Origin: Streptomyces yangpuensis
GTDB taxonomy: Bacteria > Actinomycetota > Actinomycetes > Streptomycetales > Streptomycetaceae
Direction of reading: 5' to 3'
Assembly (NCBI RefSeq): GCF_001005295.1
Contig: NZ_LBMK01000007.1
Span: forward strand, 214,667-278,666
Length of the DNA: 64,000 bases
The notes beneath the pieces were generated by a model that worked only from the letters and a program-made list of their open reading frames with translations, searched no databases and was not told the DNA's origin. The translations under genes were made by a program, and so were the position numbers. Positions 16,449 through 25,483 of this stretch are shown here, piece by piece (within the stretch, counting starts at the first letter, position 1; every line of letters starts with the position of its first letter).

Positions 16449-18515
16449 GTGGACACTTACCAGTCGACGAGCGCGGTGCCGGACCCGCCGGCGGCGGCTG
16501 TCGGCTACGCGGGCGTACTCCGCGAGCTGCTGCCGATCGCCCTGTGGCGGGAGGACGCCGACGGCCGCATCGTGGAGTGGTCACTGGCCGCCCAGGACCT
16601 CCTAGGACACCGCCCCGAGGACATCATCGGCCGCCCCGGCGCCTCCGTCCTGGTCCCCGAGGCCAACCACGAGCTCGCCGACCAGCTGACCCGCCGCGTC
16701 CAGGCCGGCGAGAGCGTCGTCGGCACCCTCCCCGTCCGCCACCGCGACGGGCACCGCGTCGTGATGGAGATGTGGATCGTCCCCGCCGTCGACGCCACCG
16801 GGCGGATGGGAGCCCTGCTCATCGCCGTGGAGACCTCCGAGGTCCTCCACATGCGCGACTCCCTCGCCGCCCTGCAGAGCCTCTTCACCCAGTCGCCCAT
16901 CGGCCTCGCCACCCTCGGCCCCGACCTGAGATTCCTCCGCGTCAACGACGCGCTGGCCCGCATGAACGGCGTCTCCGCCGCCGAACACCTCGGCAAACGG
17001 CTCACCGAAGTGGTCCCCGGCGTCAACGCCGTCGCCCTGGAGGCGACCATGCGGCAGGTTCTCGAACGGGGCAGCGCCGTCGTCGACGTCCGACGCACCG
17101 GGCGGACCCCCGCCGACCCCGACCACGACCGGACCTGGTCCTGCTCCTACGCCCCCCTCCTGGACGGCTCCGGCCGGGCCCTCGGCGTGATCGCCTCCCT
17201 CATCGACATCACCGACAGCGAGCAGGCCCAGGCCGAGGCCGAGCTGGCCCAGCACCGCCTGGCCCTGCTCGCGGAGGCGGGCGCCCGCATCGGTACGACC
17301 CTCGACCTGCACCAGACCGCCCAGGAGATCGTGGAACAGCTCGTACCGCAGCTCTCCGACTCCGCCGACGTACAACTGCTGGAATCCGTCCTCGGCCCCG
17401 ACGAGGGCGCGGCACCCGCCGCCTCCACCCGCGGGGTCCTGCGCCGCCTGGCCGCCCGCTTCCCCGACCCGAACGCCCCCACCGCGAAACTCGCCCCCGG
17501 CCAGACCTTCCAGATTCCCGCGGGCACCGTCTACGAGCGGGTCATCACCGAGGGCCTGCCCCTGAACCTCTACGCTTCCGACATCCCCGCCCTGATCACC
17601 TCCCCCCGCGCTGCCGCCCTGCGGGCCTACCTGGCCACCCTGGGATCCGCCCGCCTGGTCCCGCTCGTCGCCCGTGGCACCGTCCTGGGCGCCGTCACCG
17701 TCACCCGGACGCGCGAGCGCCCGCCCTTCGACGAGCAGGAATGCGTCCTCGTCGACGAGCTCGTCGCCCGCGCGGCCCTCAACATCGACAACGCCCGCAT
17801 GTACACCCGCCAGCGCCAGGCCGCCCTGACCCTCCAGCGCAGCCTCACCAACAGCGCCCTGCCCGAGGTCCCCGGCCTCGAACTCACCGGCCGCTACCTG
17901 CCCGCCAGCGACCACGACGTCGGCGGTGACTGGTTCGACGCCATCCCGCTGCCCGGCGGCCGGACCGGGCTCGTCATCGGGGACGTCATGGGCCACGGGA
18001 TCCACGCGGCCGCCGTCATGGGCCAGCTGCGCACGGCCGTACGGACCCTCGCACGCCACGGCGTACCCCCCGCCCAGCTTCTGCGCTCCCTCGACGCCGT
18101 CGTCGCCGACCTGGGCGAGGACGAGATGGCGACCTGCGTGTACGCCGTCCACCACGCGGCGTCCGGGACCTGTGTGATCGCGCGGGCCGGCCACCCGCCG
18201 CCCGCCGTCGTCGCCACCGACGGGACCGTCACCTTCCTCCACGGCCCGCCCGGAACCCCGCTGGGCGCGGGCGGCCGGGACTTCCGCACCGAGGAGGTGC
18301 GCCTGCCGCCCGGCAGCCTGCTCGTCCTCTACACCGACGGACTCATCGAGGCCCGGGACCGCGACCTCGACCAGGGCATGGAACAGCTGGGAGCGGCCCT
18401 GCACGGCGTGCAGCAGCCCCTGGACGGGCTGTGCGACCAGATCCTGCGGCGGCTGCTTCCGTGCGCCCAGCAGGACGACGTGGCGATGCTGCTGGCCCGC
18501 TCCCGGCCGGCCTGA
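16449..18515 (+). CDS. SpoIIE-type PP2C phosphatase with PAS and GAF sensor domains
   Basis: A 688-residue soluble signalling protein: PAS 1 (about 18-135, AALQDLLGHRPEDIIGRPG-like), PAS 2 (about 140-260, FTQSPIGLATLGPDLRFLRV), a GAF domain (about 285-450) and a C-terminal SpoIIE/PP2C phosphatase (about 470-688) with the metal motifs VGGDWFDAI, VIGDVMGHG and QDDVAMLL. Such proteins dephosphorylate anti-anti-sigma factors (STAS proteins) and so control alternative sigma factors. GTG at 16449 follows a GGTGAGG ribosome site. No anti-sigma or STAS gene is adjacent; a second phosphatase of similar plan ends 66 bp away on the other strand. Confidence 0.92.
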   Translation: MDTYQSTSAVPDPPAAAVGYAGVLRELLPIALWREDADGRIVEWSLAAQDLLGHRPEDIIGRPGASVLVPEANHELADQLTRRVQAGESVVGTLPVRHRDGHRVVMEMWIVPAVDATGRMGALLIAVETSEVLHMRDSLAALQSLFTQSPIGLATLGPDLRFLRVNDALARMNGVSAAEHLGKRLTEVVPGVNAVALEATMRQVLERGSAVVDVRRTGRTPADPDHDRTWSCSYAPLLDGSGRALGVIASLIDITDSEQAQAEAELAQHRLALLAEAGARIGTTLDLHQTAQEIVEQLVPQLSDSADVQLLESVLGPDEGAAPAASTRGVLRRLAARFPDPNAPTAKLAPGQTFQIPAGTVYERVITEGLPLNLYASDIPALITSPRAAALRAYLATLGSARLVPLVARGTVLGAVTVTRTRERPPFDEQECVLVDELVARAALNIDNARMYTRQRQAALTLQRSLTNSALPEVPGLELTGRYLPASDHDVGGDWFDAIPLPGGRTGLVIGDVMGHGIHAAAVMGQLRTAVRTLARHGVPPAQLLRSLDAVVADLGEDEMATCVYAVHHAASGTCVIARAGHPPPAVVATDGTVTFLHGPPGTPLGAGGRDFRTEEVRLPPGSLLVLYTDGLIEARDRDLDQGMEQLGAALHGVQQPLDGLCDQILRRLLPCAQQDDVAMLLARSRPA

Positions 18516-18531
18516 CCGGTCCGCCGCCGAC

Positions 18532-18571
18532 CCGCCCGGGGCGGCCCCGACGGCCCCGACGGCCCGGGCGG
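18532..18571. terminator. Hairpin between the two convergent phosphatase genes
   Basis: CCGCCCGGG (18532-18540) pairs perfectly with CCCGGGCGG (18563-18571) across a 22-nt loop. It fills most of the 66-bp gap between the two stops and could act in both directions. Confidence 0.5.
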
Positions 18572-18581
18572 CCCGCCCGGC

Positions 18582-21371
18582 TCACCAGGCCATGTCCTCC
18601 AGCGCGTCCAGGTCCAGCGGCGCCGGCGGCTGCGGCTCCGCACCCCCGGTCAGCGGCAGCTGGGCCCAGATGACCTTCCCGCGGTCGGCGTACCGGGTGC
18701 CCCACCGTTCGGCGTACTGCGCGACGAGGAACAGCCCGCGCCCGCCCTCGTCGGTGGTGGCCGCGTACCGCAGGTGCGGGGAGGTGCTGCTGCCGTCGGA
18801 GACCTCGCAGATCAGGCTCCGGTCCCGCAGCAGCCGCACCCGGACGGGCGCGCTCCCGTACCGGATCGCGTTGGTGACCAGCTCGCTGAGGATCAGCTCC
18901 ACGGGGAAGGCGAGGTCCTCCAGGCCCCACTCGACGAGCTGCGCCGAGCCGGCGTTGCGCACCCGCGAGACGGCCGAGGGCTCCCCGGGGACCTCCCATT
19001 CGGCGATCCGGTCCGCCTCCAGCCGCCGCGTGTCCGCGATCAGCAGGGCGATGTCGTCGCTCGGCACTGGGAACAGCATCGCGTCGAGCACGTCCGAGGC
19101 CGCCTGGTCGGGGCTGCGTCCGGGCCGCGCCAGCGTGTCGGCGAGGAGGCGCAGGCCGGTGTCGAAGTCCCGGTCGCGGTCCTCCACCAGGCCGTCCGTG
19201 AACAGCACGAGCCGGCTGCCCTCGGGCACCTCGAAATCGACCGCCTCGAAGGGCATCCCGCCCACGCCGAGCGGGATCCCGGCCGGCAGCTCGGGGAACT
19301 CCACCCGGCCGTCGGGGCGGATCAGCGCGGGCCCGGGATGTCCGGCGCTCGCCATCCGGCACCGCCCGGAGACCGGATCGTAGACCGCGTACAGGCAGGT
19401 GGCGCCGGTGACGGCGGAGGTGCGCCCGGCCGCGGTGCCGGGCTCCGGGTCCTCCCCGCCCGCCCCGCTCCCGTCTCCGTCCCCGCTCGCGTGCGCGTTC
19501 CCGTCCGCCCGCCAGCCCCCGGCCTCGTCCTGGTCGATCCGGTTGATCAGCTCGTCCAGGTGGCCGAGCAGTTCGTCGGGCGGCAGGTCCAGGGTGGAGA
19601 AGTTGTGCACCGCCGTCCGCAGCCGGCCCATGGTGGCCGCGGCGTGCACCCCGTGACCGACGACATCGCCCACGACCAGCGCGACCCGGGCACCCGGCAG
19701 CTGGATCACGTCGAACCAGTCGCCCCCCACCCCGGCCGTCGCCGGAAGATAGCGGTAGGCGACCTCCACGGCGCTCTGGTCGGGCAGTACCCGCGGCAGC
19801 AGGCTGCGCTGGAGGGTCACCGCCATCGCGTGCTCACGAGTGAAACGGCGCGCGTTGTCGATGGAGACGGCCGCCCGCGCGCCCAGTTCCTCCGCGAAGG
19901 ACAGGTCCTCCCCGTCGAAGGGCTCCGGGGTGTCGGCGCGCCAGAAGTTGGCCATCCCCAGGACCACCCCGCGGGCCTGGAGCGGTACGGAGATCAGCGA
20001 GTGCAGCCCGTAGTCCAGGGCCGTCCGGGTGCCCTGGGAGTCCTGCGCCCGCCAGCCCATGGCCGCGTTGAGATCGGCCGCCAGCACCGCGTGCCCGGCG
20101 TCCAGGGCGGCCGCCATCGGGGCCGTCGGCACCTCGAACCGGATCAGGTCGCCGACCGGCTGCAGCGGCGAGTCGGTGCGGATGCCGCTGATGGCTGCCC
20201 GGCGCATCTCGGTGTACACACCGGTGCCGGAGGGCTCGTCCCCGCGCAGCACGGGCTCCAGCAGCTCCACCGTCACGAAGTCGGCGAAGCGTGGCACGGC
20301 CACCTCCGACAGCTCCTCGGCGGTCCGCGCCACGTCCAGCGTGGTGCCGATCCGCCCACCCGCGTCGTACAGCAGCTGCAGGCGGCTGCGGGCGACCTCG
20401 GCCCGGCCGGAGAGCGAGGCCAGCTCGGTCGAGTCGCGCAGGGTCACCACACGGCCCGCCGGCCGCCCCGCGTACGCCACGGTGGGCCGGACGTTGACCG
20501 CGAGCAGCCGGTCGCCCGCCAGGTGCACGTGGTCCGTCACGACACGGCCCGAGGCGAGCAGCTCGGTGGTGCGCGGATCGAGGCCGAGGTCGCCGACGGC
20601 GCGCTCCTCGGCGTCCTCCGGCAGGTCCAGCAGCCTGCGGGCCTCGTCGTTGGCCAGGATGAGCCTCTGGTCGTTGCCGATGATGAGCACGCCCTCGCGC
20701 ACGGCGTGCAGAACGGCCTCGTGGTGTTCGTTCATCCGGGTCATCTCGGCGGCGCCCAGGCCGCGGGTCTGGCGCAGCAGCCGTCGGCTGACCAGGGCGG
20801 ACCCGGCGGTGCCGAGCAGCAGACCGGTCGCCGTGGCGCCCACGAGGAGCGGGATCTGCCCCTCGACCGCGTGGGTGACGTTCTCGACCTCTATGCCGGT
20901 GGCGACCAGGCCGATGATGTCGCCGTCCGCGTTCCGTACGGGCACCACCGCCCGGACGGCGTCGCTCGGCTGTCCCTTGAAGACCTGGGTGAACGATTCG
21001 CCGGCGACGGCGCGGGAGATGTCCGAGGCCCGCTTGCCGATCAGCTCGGGCTGCGAGTCGGTGTAGCGGACCCCGCGGAGGTCCATCACCGCGATGAAGT
21101 CGAGGCCCGAGGCCCGGCGGGCGGCCTCGGCCAGCGGCTGGAGCGCGGCCGTCGGATCCGGCGACAGCAGGGCCTCCGGGAGGCCGGGGGCATGCGCGAA
21201 GGCCTCGGCGGCGGCCAGCGAGCGGTTGCGCGCGTCGCGCTGGCTGTCGTAGCGGGCCTGGAAGACCAGGGCCAGCGCGGCGGCGGTGATCAGCAGCACC
21301 ACGATCATCGCCTGGAGGGCGAAGACCTGACCGGCGACGCTGTGCGCCCCCCGGGACAGGCGCGCGGACAT
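18582..21371 (-). CDS. Membrane SpoIIE-type phosphatase with Cache, PAS, GAF and anti-sigma ATPase domains
   Basis: A 929-residue sensor. After a basic N-terminus come a membrane helix (VFALQAMIVVLLITAAALAL), an extracytoplasmic single-Cache domain (about 35-155), a second helix near 175, PAS (about 200-310, with VREGVLIIGNDQRLILAN), GAF (about 325-490), SpoIIE/PP2C phosphatase (about 510-740, VGGDWFDVI) and a HATPase_c kinase domain (about 775-910) with N-box SELVTNAIRYG and GRGLFLV. It couples an external signal to both phosphatase and anti-sigma-kinase outputs. The PP2C domain contains a low-complexity insertion near 19430-19530. ATG at 21371 has GGAGGGG upstream; an ATG 45 nt earlier has only a cramped site. 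Confidence 0.92.
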   Translation of the reverse strand: MSARLSRGAHSVAGQVFALQAMIVVLLITAAALALVFQARYDSQRDARNRSLAAAEAFAHAPGLPEALLSPDPTAALQPLAEAARRASGLDFIAVMDLRGVRYTDSQPELIGKRASDISRAVAGESFTQVFKGQPSDAVRAVVPVRNADGDIIGLVATGIEVENVTHAVEGQIPLLVGATATGLLLGTAGSALVSRRLLRQTRGLGAAEMTRMNEHHEAVLHAVREGVLIIGNDQRLILANDEARRLLDLPEDAEERAVGDLGLDPRTTELLASGRVVTDHVHLAGDRLLAVNVRPTVAYAGRPAGRVVTLRDSTELASLSGRAEVARSRLQLLYDAGGRIGTTLDVARTAEELSEVAVPRFADFVTVELLEPVLRGDEPSGTGVYTEMRRAAISGIRTDSPLQPVGDLIRFEVPTAPMAAALDAGHAVLAADLNAAMGWRAQDSQGTRTALDYGLHSLISVPLQARGVVLGMANFWRADTPEPFDGEDLSFAEELGARAAVSIDNARRFTREHAMAVTLQRSLLPRVLPDQSAVEVAYRYLPATAGVGGDWFDVIQLPGARVALVVGDVVGHGVHAAATMGRLRTAVHNFSTLDLPPDELLGHLDELINRIDQDEAGGWRADGNAHASGDGDGSGAGGEDPEPGTAAGRTSAVTGATCLYAVYDPVSGRCRMASAGHPGPALIRPDGRVEFPELPAGIPLGVGGMPFEAVDFEVPEGSRLVLFTDGLVEDRDRDFDTGLRLLADTLARPGRSPDQAASDVLDAMLFPVPSDDIALLIADTRRLEADRIAEWEVPGEPSAVSRVRNAGSAQLVEWGLEDLAFPVELILSELVTNAIRYGSAPVRVRLLRDRSLICEVSDGSSTSPHLRYAATTDEGGRGLFLVAQYAERWGTRYADRGKVIWAQLPLTGGAEPQPPAPLDLDALEDMAW

Positions 21372-21498
21372 GCGCGAACCCCTCCCGGTCGGCTGTCGCC
21401 CCGAACGTCCGGTCATGAGCCCTTTCTAACACTGTCCAGGGCTTTGGGCGTGACCGGACGGTCCCGGCGCCCCGGCCGCCGCCCGGGGGAACGGCCGA

Positions 21499-21527
21499 GG
21501 CCCGGCCCCCGGGCGGGGGACCGGGCC
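21499..21527 (-). terminator. Hairpin downstream of glycerate kinase
   Basis: GGCCCGGCCCCC pairs with GGGGGACCGGGCC (one bulged A) around the loop GGGC, 17 bp past the stop of the minus-strand glycerate kinase. It also lies upstream of the phosphatase promoter. Confidence 0.65.
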
Positions 21528-21543
21528 GGTGGGCCGGGGTGGA

Positions 21544-22692
21544 TCACAGGACGTCGGCGGCGATGTTCGCCGCGACCTGCTCCAGGAGGGGACCCGCGTT
21601 CGGGATGGACCTGGCCGGGTCGGGCTCCAGGTCCGTCAGCGGGTACGCCTTGCGGATGCCGGCCGCCTCCAGAGCCTCCTGGCCCAGCAGCAGCCTTCCG
21701 CAGACCGCCACGACCGGCTTGCCCGCGGCGCGCGCGGCCGCCGCGACGCCCGCGGGGGCCTTGCCGTGCAGGGTCTGCTCGTCCAGTGAGCCCTCACCGG
21801 TGATCACGAGCGTGGCCCGCTCCAGCGCCGGCGCGAAGCCCAGCACCTCCAGCATCAGCTCGATGCCGGGCCGGAAGCTCGCGCCCAGCAGCAGTGCGCC
21901 GTAGCCGATGCCGCCCGCGCCGCCCGCGCCGGGGGAGGCGGCGAGCTCGGCGGCCTTGGGGCCGACCGACTTCTCCAGCACCTGCGCGTAGTGCGCCAGC
22001 GCCGCGTCGAGCGTCGCCACGTCCTCGGGCGAGGCGCCCTTCTGCGGGCCGTAGACGGCCGCGCAGCCCTTGGGGCCGGTCAGCGGGTTGTCCACGTCGC
22101 TGGCCAGGACGAAGTCGACCTCCGCGAAGCGCGGATCGACGCCCGACAGGTCGGCCGAGGCCAGATCGGCCAGCGCGCCGCCGCCCGGACCGACCGGTTC
22201 GCCGTTCGCATCCAGGAACACCGCGCCGAGCGCCGCCAGCATCCCGGCGCCGCCGTCCGTGGTGGCGCTGCCGCCGACACCGAAGACGATCGAGCGGGCG
22301 CCCGCGTCCAGCGCGGCCCTGAGGACCTCGCCCGAGCCGTACGTGGTCGCCGTCAGCGCGGCGAAGGTGCCCGACGGCAGCAGCTGGAGGCCGGAGGCCT
22401 CCGCCATCTCGACCACCGCGGTGCCCCCGCGCAGCGCGAAGGCGGCCGTGACCTGGTCACCGAGGGGCCCGGTGACCCGTACCTCCCGGCGTTCGAAACC
22501 GGCCGCCACGGCGGCCGCGACCGTGCCGTCGCCGCCGTCCGCGACGGGGAGGGTCTCGATCTCCACGCCGGGTACGGCCCTGCGAAGGCCGGCCGTCACC
22601 CGCTCCGCGACCTGAACGGCCGTGAGCGAGCCCTTGAATTTGTCCGCGGCGATGAGCACGCGCGCGGCCTCAGTTACTGCTCCGTCCGTCAC
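21544..22692 (-). CDS. glxK: Glycerate kinase
   Basis: A 382-residue GlxK-family kinase that phosphorylates D-glycerate with ATP, feeding glyoxylate or serine carbon into glycolysis. Diagnostic blocks are VLIAADKFKGSLTA at the N-terminus, LPVADGGDGTVAA, VFGVGGSATTDGGAGMLAAL (about 195-214) and LVITGEGSLDEQTLHGKAP (about 300-320). The start is put at the GTG at 22692 (VTDGAVTEAARVLIAAD) with AAGGG upstream; the frame extends 14 codons further but that leader is not family-like. It diverges from the BCCT transporter gene. The ethylmalonyl-CoA pathway elsewhere in the window releases glyoxylate, so a metabolic link is possible though not by position. Confidence 0.94.
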   Translation of the reverse strand: MTDGAVTEAARVLIAADKFKGSLTAVQVAERVTAGLRRAVPGVEIETLPVADGGDGTVAAAVAAGFERREVRVTGPLGDQVTAAFALRGGTAVVEMAEASGLQLLPSGTFAALTATTYGSGEVLRAALDAGARSIVFGVGGSATTDGGAGMLAALGAVFLDANGEPVGPGGGALADLASADLSGVDPRFAEVDFVLASDVDNPLTGPKGCAAVYGPQKGASPEDVATLDAALAHYAQVLEKSVGPKAAELAASPGAGGAGGIGYGALLLGASFRPGIELMLEVLGFAPALERATLVITGEGSLDEQTLHGKAPAGVAAAARAAGKPVVAVCGRLLLGQEALEAAGIRKAYPLTDLEPDPARSIPNAGPLLEQVAANIAADVL

Positions 22693-22744
22693 CTTGCTAT
22701 CCCTTGCTATCGAACAGTGCAGTCGCGCCGCCATGAGCTTATCC

Positions 22745-22756
22745 GGAGGATCCTCC
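22745..22756. promoter_or_regulatory. 12-bp perfect palindrome GGAGGATCCTCC in the divergent region
   Basis: GGAGGATCCTCC equals its own reverse complement. It lies in the 142-bp region between the glycerate kinase start (22692) and the BCCT start (22835), next to an AT-rich patch, CCTAAATAGGGATATAC. It is positioned as an operator or promoter element would be, but no regulator is identified. Confidence 0.35.
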
Positions 22757-22834
22757 TATGCCCATGAGTGGCCTGGGCCACACCCGGCGCGCCATGCCCC
22801 TAAATAGGGATATACGCCTGCATAGTGTGGCCGC

Positions 22835-24502
22835 ATGAGCGCCGAATCACTGGAACAGCCACGTCCGGACACCCCGGGCGGGGGCCACGGCAGCCCCGTG
22901 GACGGCGCCCCCGACCACACCCTCGTCACGACCGGAGTGATCGCCGTGCTGGCCGTCGTCGCCTGGGCGGCCCTCGGCGGGGACTCCTTCGACACCGCGT
23001 CGAGCACCGCGCTGGGTTGGGTCCTGAACAACTTCGCCTGGCTGTTCGTGATCGCCGCCGACGTCTTCCTCGTCATGTGCGTCGTCCTGGCGATCAGCCG
23101 CTTCGGCCGGATCCGCCTCGGCGCGGACGACTCCGAGCCCGAGTTCACCAACCTGTCGTGGATCGCGATGATGTTCAGCGCCGGCATGGGCATCGGCCTG
23201 ATGTTCTACGGGGTGGGGGAGCCGCTCACCCACTACCTGGCCCCGCCGCCCGCCTCCGGGGCGGCCCCCCGCACGGGCGCGGCCGCCCTCGCGGCCATGG
23301 AGTACTCCTTCTTCCACTGGACCCTCACCCCGTGGGCCATCTACGGCATCGCCGGTCTCGCCCTCGCCTACGCGACCTTCCGCAAGGGCCGCGGCAACCG
23401 CCTCAGCTCCGCCTTCGTCCCCCTGATCGGCCGGGAACGCGCCGACGGCGGGCCCGGCCGGGCCATCGACCTGCTCGCCGTCTTCGCCACCGTCTTCGGC
23501 ACCGCCACCAGCCTCGGCCTCGGCGCGCTCCAGGTGTCCGAAGGCCTCAGCATCACCACCGGGATCGAGGACTCCACCACCGTCGAGCTGGTCATCATCT
23601 GCTCGCTCTCGGCGGCCTTCGTGGTCTCCGCCTTCTCCGGCCTGCACAAGGGCGTGAAATGGCTGAGCACCGGCAACATCGTGCTCGCCGCCGTCCTGAT
23701 GGTCTTCGTCTTCCTGCTCGGCCCCACCGTCTACATCCTCGACGTCGTCCCCGCGAGCGTCGGCGGCTACCTGAGCGAGCTGCTGCCCATGGCCAGCCGG
23801 ACCGGGGCCTTCACCGACAGTGCCTGGCTGGGCGCGTGGACGATCTTCTACTGGGCGTGGTGGCTGTCCTGGGCGCCCTTCGTCGGCACCTTCATCGCCC
23901 GTATCTCGCGGGGCCGCACCATCCGCGAGTTCCTCATCGGCGTCCTGCTCGTGCCCAGCGGGGCCACCGTCGTCTGGTTCTGCGTCATGGGCGGTACCGC
24001 CATCCGCCTCGACTCCACCGGCGCAGTCGAGTTCGCGGCCGAACTCAAGGAGGGCACCGAGGCCTCGCTCTTCGCGATGCTGGACGCGCTGCCGCTGTCC
24101 ACGCTCACCTCGTGGCTCGCCATGATCCTCGTCATGACGTACTTCGTGACCAGCGCCGACTCCGCCTCCCTCGTCATGGGCTCCCTCACCAGCCGCGGCT
24201 CCCTCCACCCGCCCACCTGGCTCGTCGTCACCTGGGGCGTGCTGATGGCCGCGGTGGCCGCCGTGCTCCTGCTCGCGGGCGGCCTGAAGTCCCTGCAGAC
24301 CGCCACCATCCTGGTCGCGCTGCCCTTCGTCGTCGTGATGCTGCTGCTCTGCTGGGCCCTGTTCAAGGAGCTCCGCGAGGACCCCGGCGCGGGGCCCGCC
24401 CGCCACCATCCCCTGCACGGCATGCGCGACGCCGTCCGGGCCATGCTCGGCGACGCGGTCACCGAACAGGGGCGGGCGGACGGCCGGCGGCCCCCTGGAT
24501 AG
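22835..24502 (+). CDS. BCCT-family betaine/choline/carnitine transporter
   Basis: A 555-residue, 12-helix secondary transporter. The glycine-rich substrate/Na site stretch FSAGMGIGLMFYGVGEP (about 108-124) and the BCCT signature FHWTLTPWAIYGIAGLALAY (about 162-181) are intact; the WTIFYWAWWLSWAPFVGTF block also matches. Members import quaternary ammonium compatible solutes by Na or proton symport. The N-terminal 30 residues and C-terminal 45 residues are polar cytoplasmic tails that in relatives sense osmotic stress. ATG at 22835 has only a weak ribosome site (TGTGG). The Nudix gene starts 9 nt after its stop. Confidence 0.95.
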   Translation: MSAESLEQPRPDTPGGGHGSPVDGAPDHTLVTTGVIAVLAVVAWAALGGDSFDTASSTALGWVLNNFAWLFVIAADVFLVMCVVLAISRFGRIRLGADDSEPEFTNLSWIAMMFSAGMGIGLMFYGVGEPLTHYLAPPPASGAAPRTGAAALAAMEYSFFHWTLTPWAIYGIAGLALAYATFRKGRGNRLSSAFVPLIGRERADGGPGRAIDLLAVFATVFGTATSLGLGALQVSEGLSITTGIEDSTTVELVIICSLSAAFVVSAFSGLHKGVKWLSTGNIVLAAVLMVFVFLLGPTVYILDVVPASVGGYLSELLPMASRTGAFTDSAWLGAWTIFYWAWWLSWAPFVGTFIARISRGRTIREFLIGVLLVPSGATVVWFCVMGGTAIRLDSTGAVEFAAELKEGTEASLFAMLDALPLSTLTSWLAMILVMTYFVTSADSASLVMGSLTSRGSLHPPTWLVVTWGVLMAAVAAVLLLAGGLKSLQTATILVALPFVVVMLLLCWALFKELREDPGAGPARHHPLHGMRDAVRAMLGDAVTEQGRADGRRPPG

Positions 24503-24511
24503 GGTGGCCGG

Positions 24512-25012
24512 GTGACCACCACGGATGACTACGCCACGTACATCGCGAGCCTGCCCCGGGTGCTGGCCGGCGCCGCCGCCCTCTACCGGGACGCCGAGGG
24601 CCGGGTCCTGCTCGTCGAGCCCAACTACCGTGAGGGCTGGGCCCTGCCGGGCGGCACCATCGAGTCGGACCAGGGCGAGTCGCCGCGTACCGCAGCGCGC
24701 CGGGAGAGCGCCGAGGAGATCGGCATCGACCTCCCGCTCGGCCGCCTGCTCGCCGTGGACTGGACGATCGGCCCCGACCGCCCGCCGCTCGTCGCCTACC
24801 TCTACGACGGGGGCGTGCTCGACGAGGCCCAGTTCGCCTCGATCAGGCTCCAGGAGGAGGAACTGATCTCGTGGCGGCTGGTCGACCCCGCCGAACTCAC
24901 CGCCTACCTGCCCGGATCGCTCGGGCGGCGCGCCGAAGAGGCCTGCCGGGTCCTCCGGTCGGGCGAGGGCACCGCGGAACTGGAGAACGGCCGGCCCCCG
25001 GCCACCCCGTAA
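24512..25012 (+). CDS. Nudix hydrolase
   Basis: A 166-residue Nudix-fold pyrophosphohydrolase. The Nudix box lies at about residues 47-71; its second half E-x7-RE-x2-EE-x-G is intact (ESPRTAARRESAEEIG), but the first glycine and the first glutamate are separated by seven residues rather than five because of a two-residue insertion (GTIESDQGE). The fold would hydrolyse a nucleoside diphosphate linked to another group; substrate unknown. GTG at 24512 has AGGG upstream, and it is probably cotranscribed with the BCCT gene. Confidence 0.9.
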   Translation: MTTTDDYATYIASLPRVLAGAAALYRDAEGRVLLVEPNYREGWALPGGTIESDQGESPRTAARRESAEEIGIDLPLGRLLAVDWTIGPDRPPLVAYLYDGGVLDEAQFASIRLQEEELISWRLVDPAELTAYLPGSLGRRAEEACRVLRSGEGTAELENGRPPATP

Positions 25013-25047
25013 CAGCCGGCTCACTTCGACCAGGACAGAATCAAAAG

Positions 25048-25476
25048 ATGATCACGATGTACGCCTGGCCCAGCACGGCCGACGGGCCGGACGCCCTGCC
25101 CATGGTCCACTTCACCACGGACGAGCAGGCCGGTGGCGAGGTCACCCCCGACGGGACACCGGTGTGGCTCTTCGACACCGCGATACGCGAGGGCGGCTGG
25201 TCCCGGTTCGACGACTTCGAGGGCTGGTCCACCCCCGCCTCCCGGTGGCGGGCCCTCTACCGCCGTGAGGACGACTTCCTCGCCGTCACCGGCCCCGGCG
25301 CCTGCGAAGGCTGGTACGAGGGCACGCTCGGCGCCGACGCCGACTGGGTGGCGGCGGCCGCCACCCAGCAGAGCGTGGTGCTGCTCGCCGCCCCCGTGCA
25401 GCACCCCTCGCTCTACGGCTACGCCGTGGAGGCCGGCGCCGCCTTCGCCCTGCTCGTCCCCCTGCTCGTGGTCTGA
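25048..25476 (+). CDS. Hypothetical protein
   Basis: A 142-residue soluble protein I do not recognise. It begins MITMYAWPSTADGPDALPMV, is rich in Asp, Trp and Gly in its first 90 residues and ends in a hydrophobic stretch, AAFALLVPLLVV. The start could also be the ATG three codons later; the ribosome site (AAAAG) is poor. It follows the Nudix gene by 35 nt. Codon use is typical of the chromosome, supporting a real gene. Its stop faces the SHOCT gene across 7 bp, with a small CTGACC/GGTCAG hairpin over the two ends. Confidence 0.65.
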   Translation: MITMYAWPSTADGPDALPMVHFTTDEQAGGEVTPDGTPVWLFDTAIREGGWSRFDDFEGWSTPASRWRALYRREDDFLAVTGPGACEGWYEGTLGADADWVAAAATQQSVVLLAAPVQHPSLYGYAVEAGAAFALLVPLLVV

Positions 25477-25483
25477 CCCCGGG

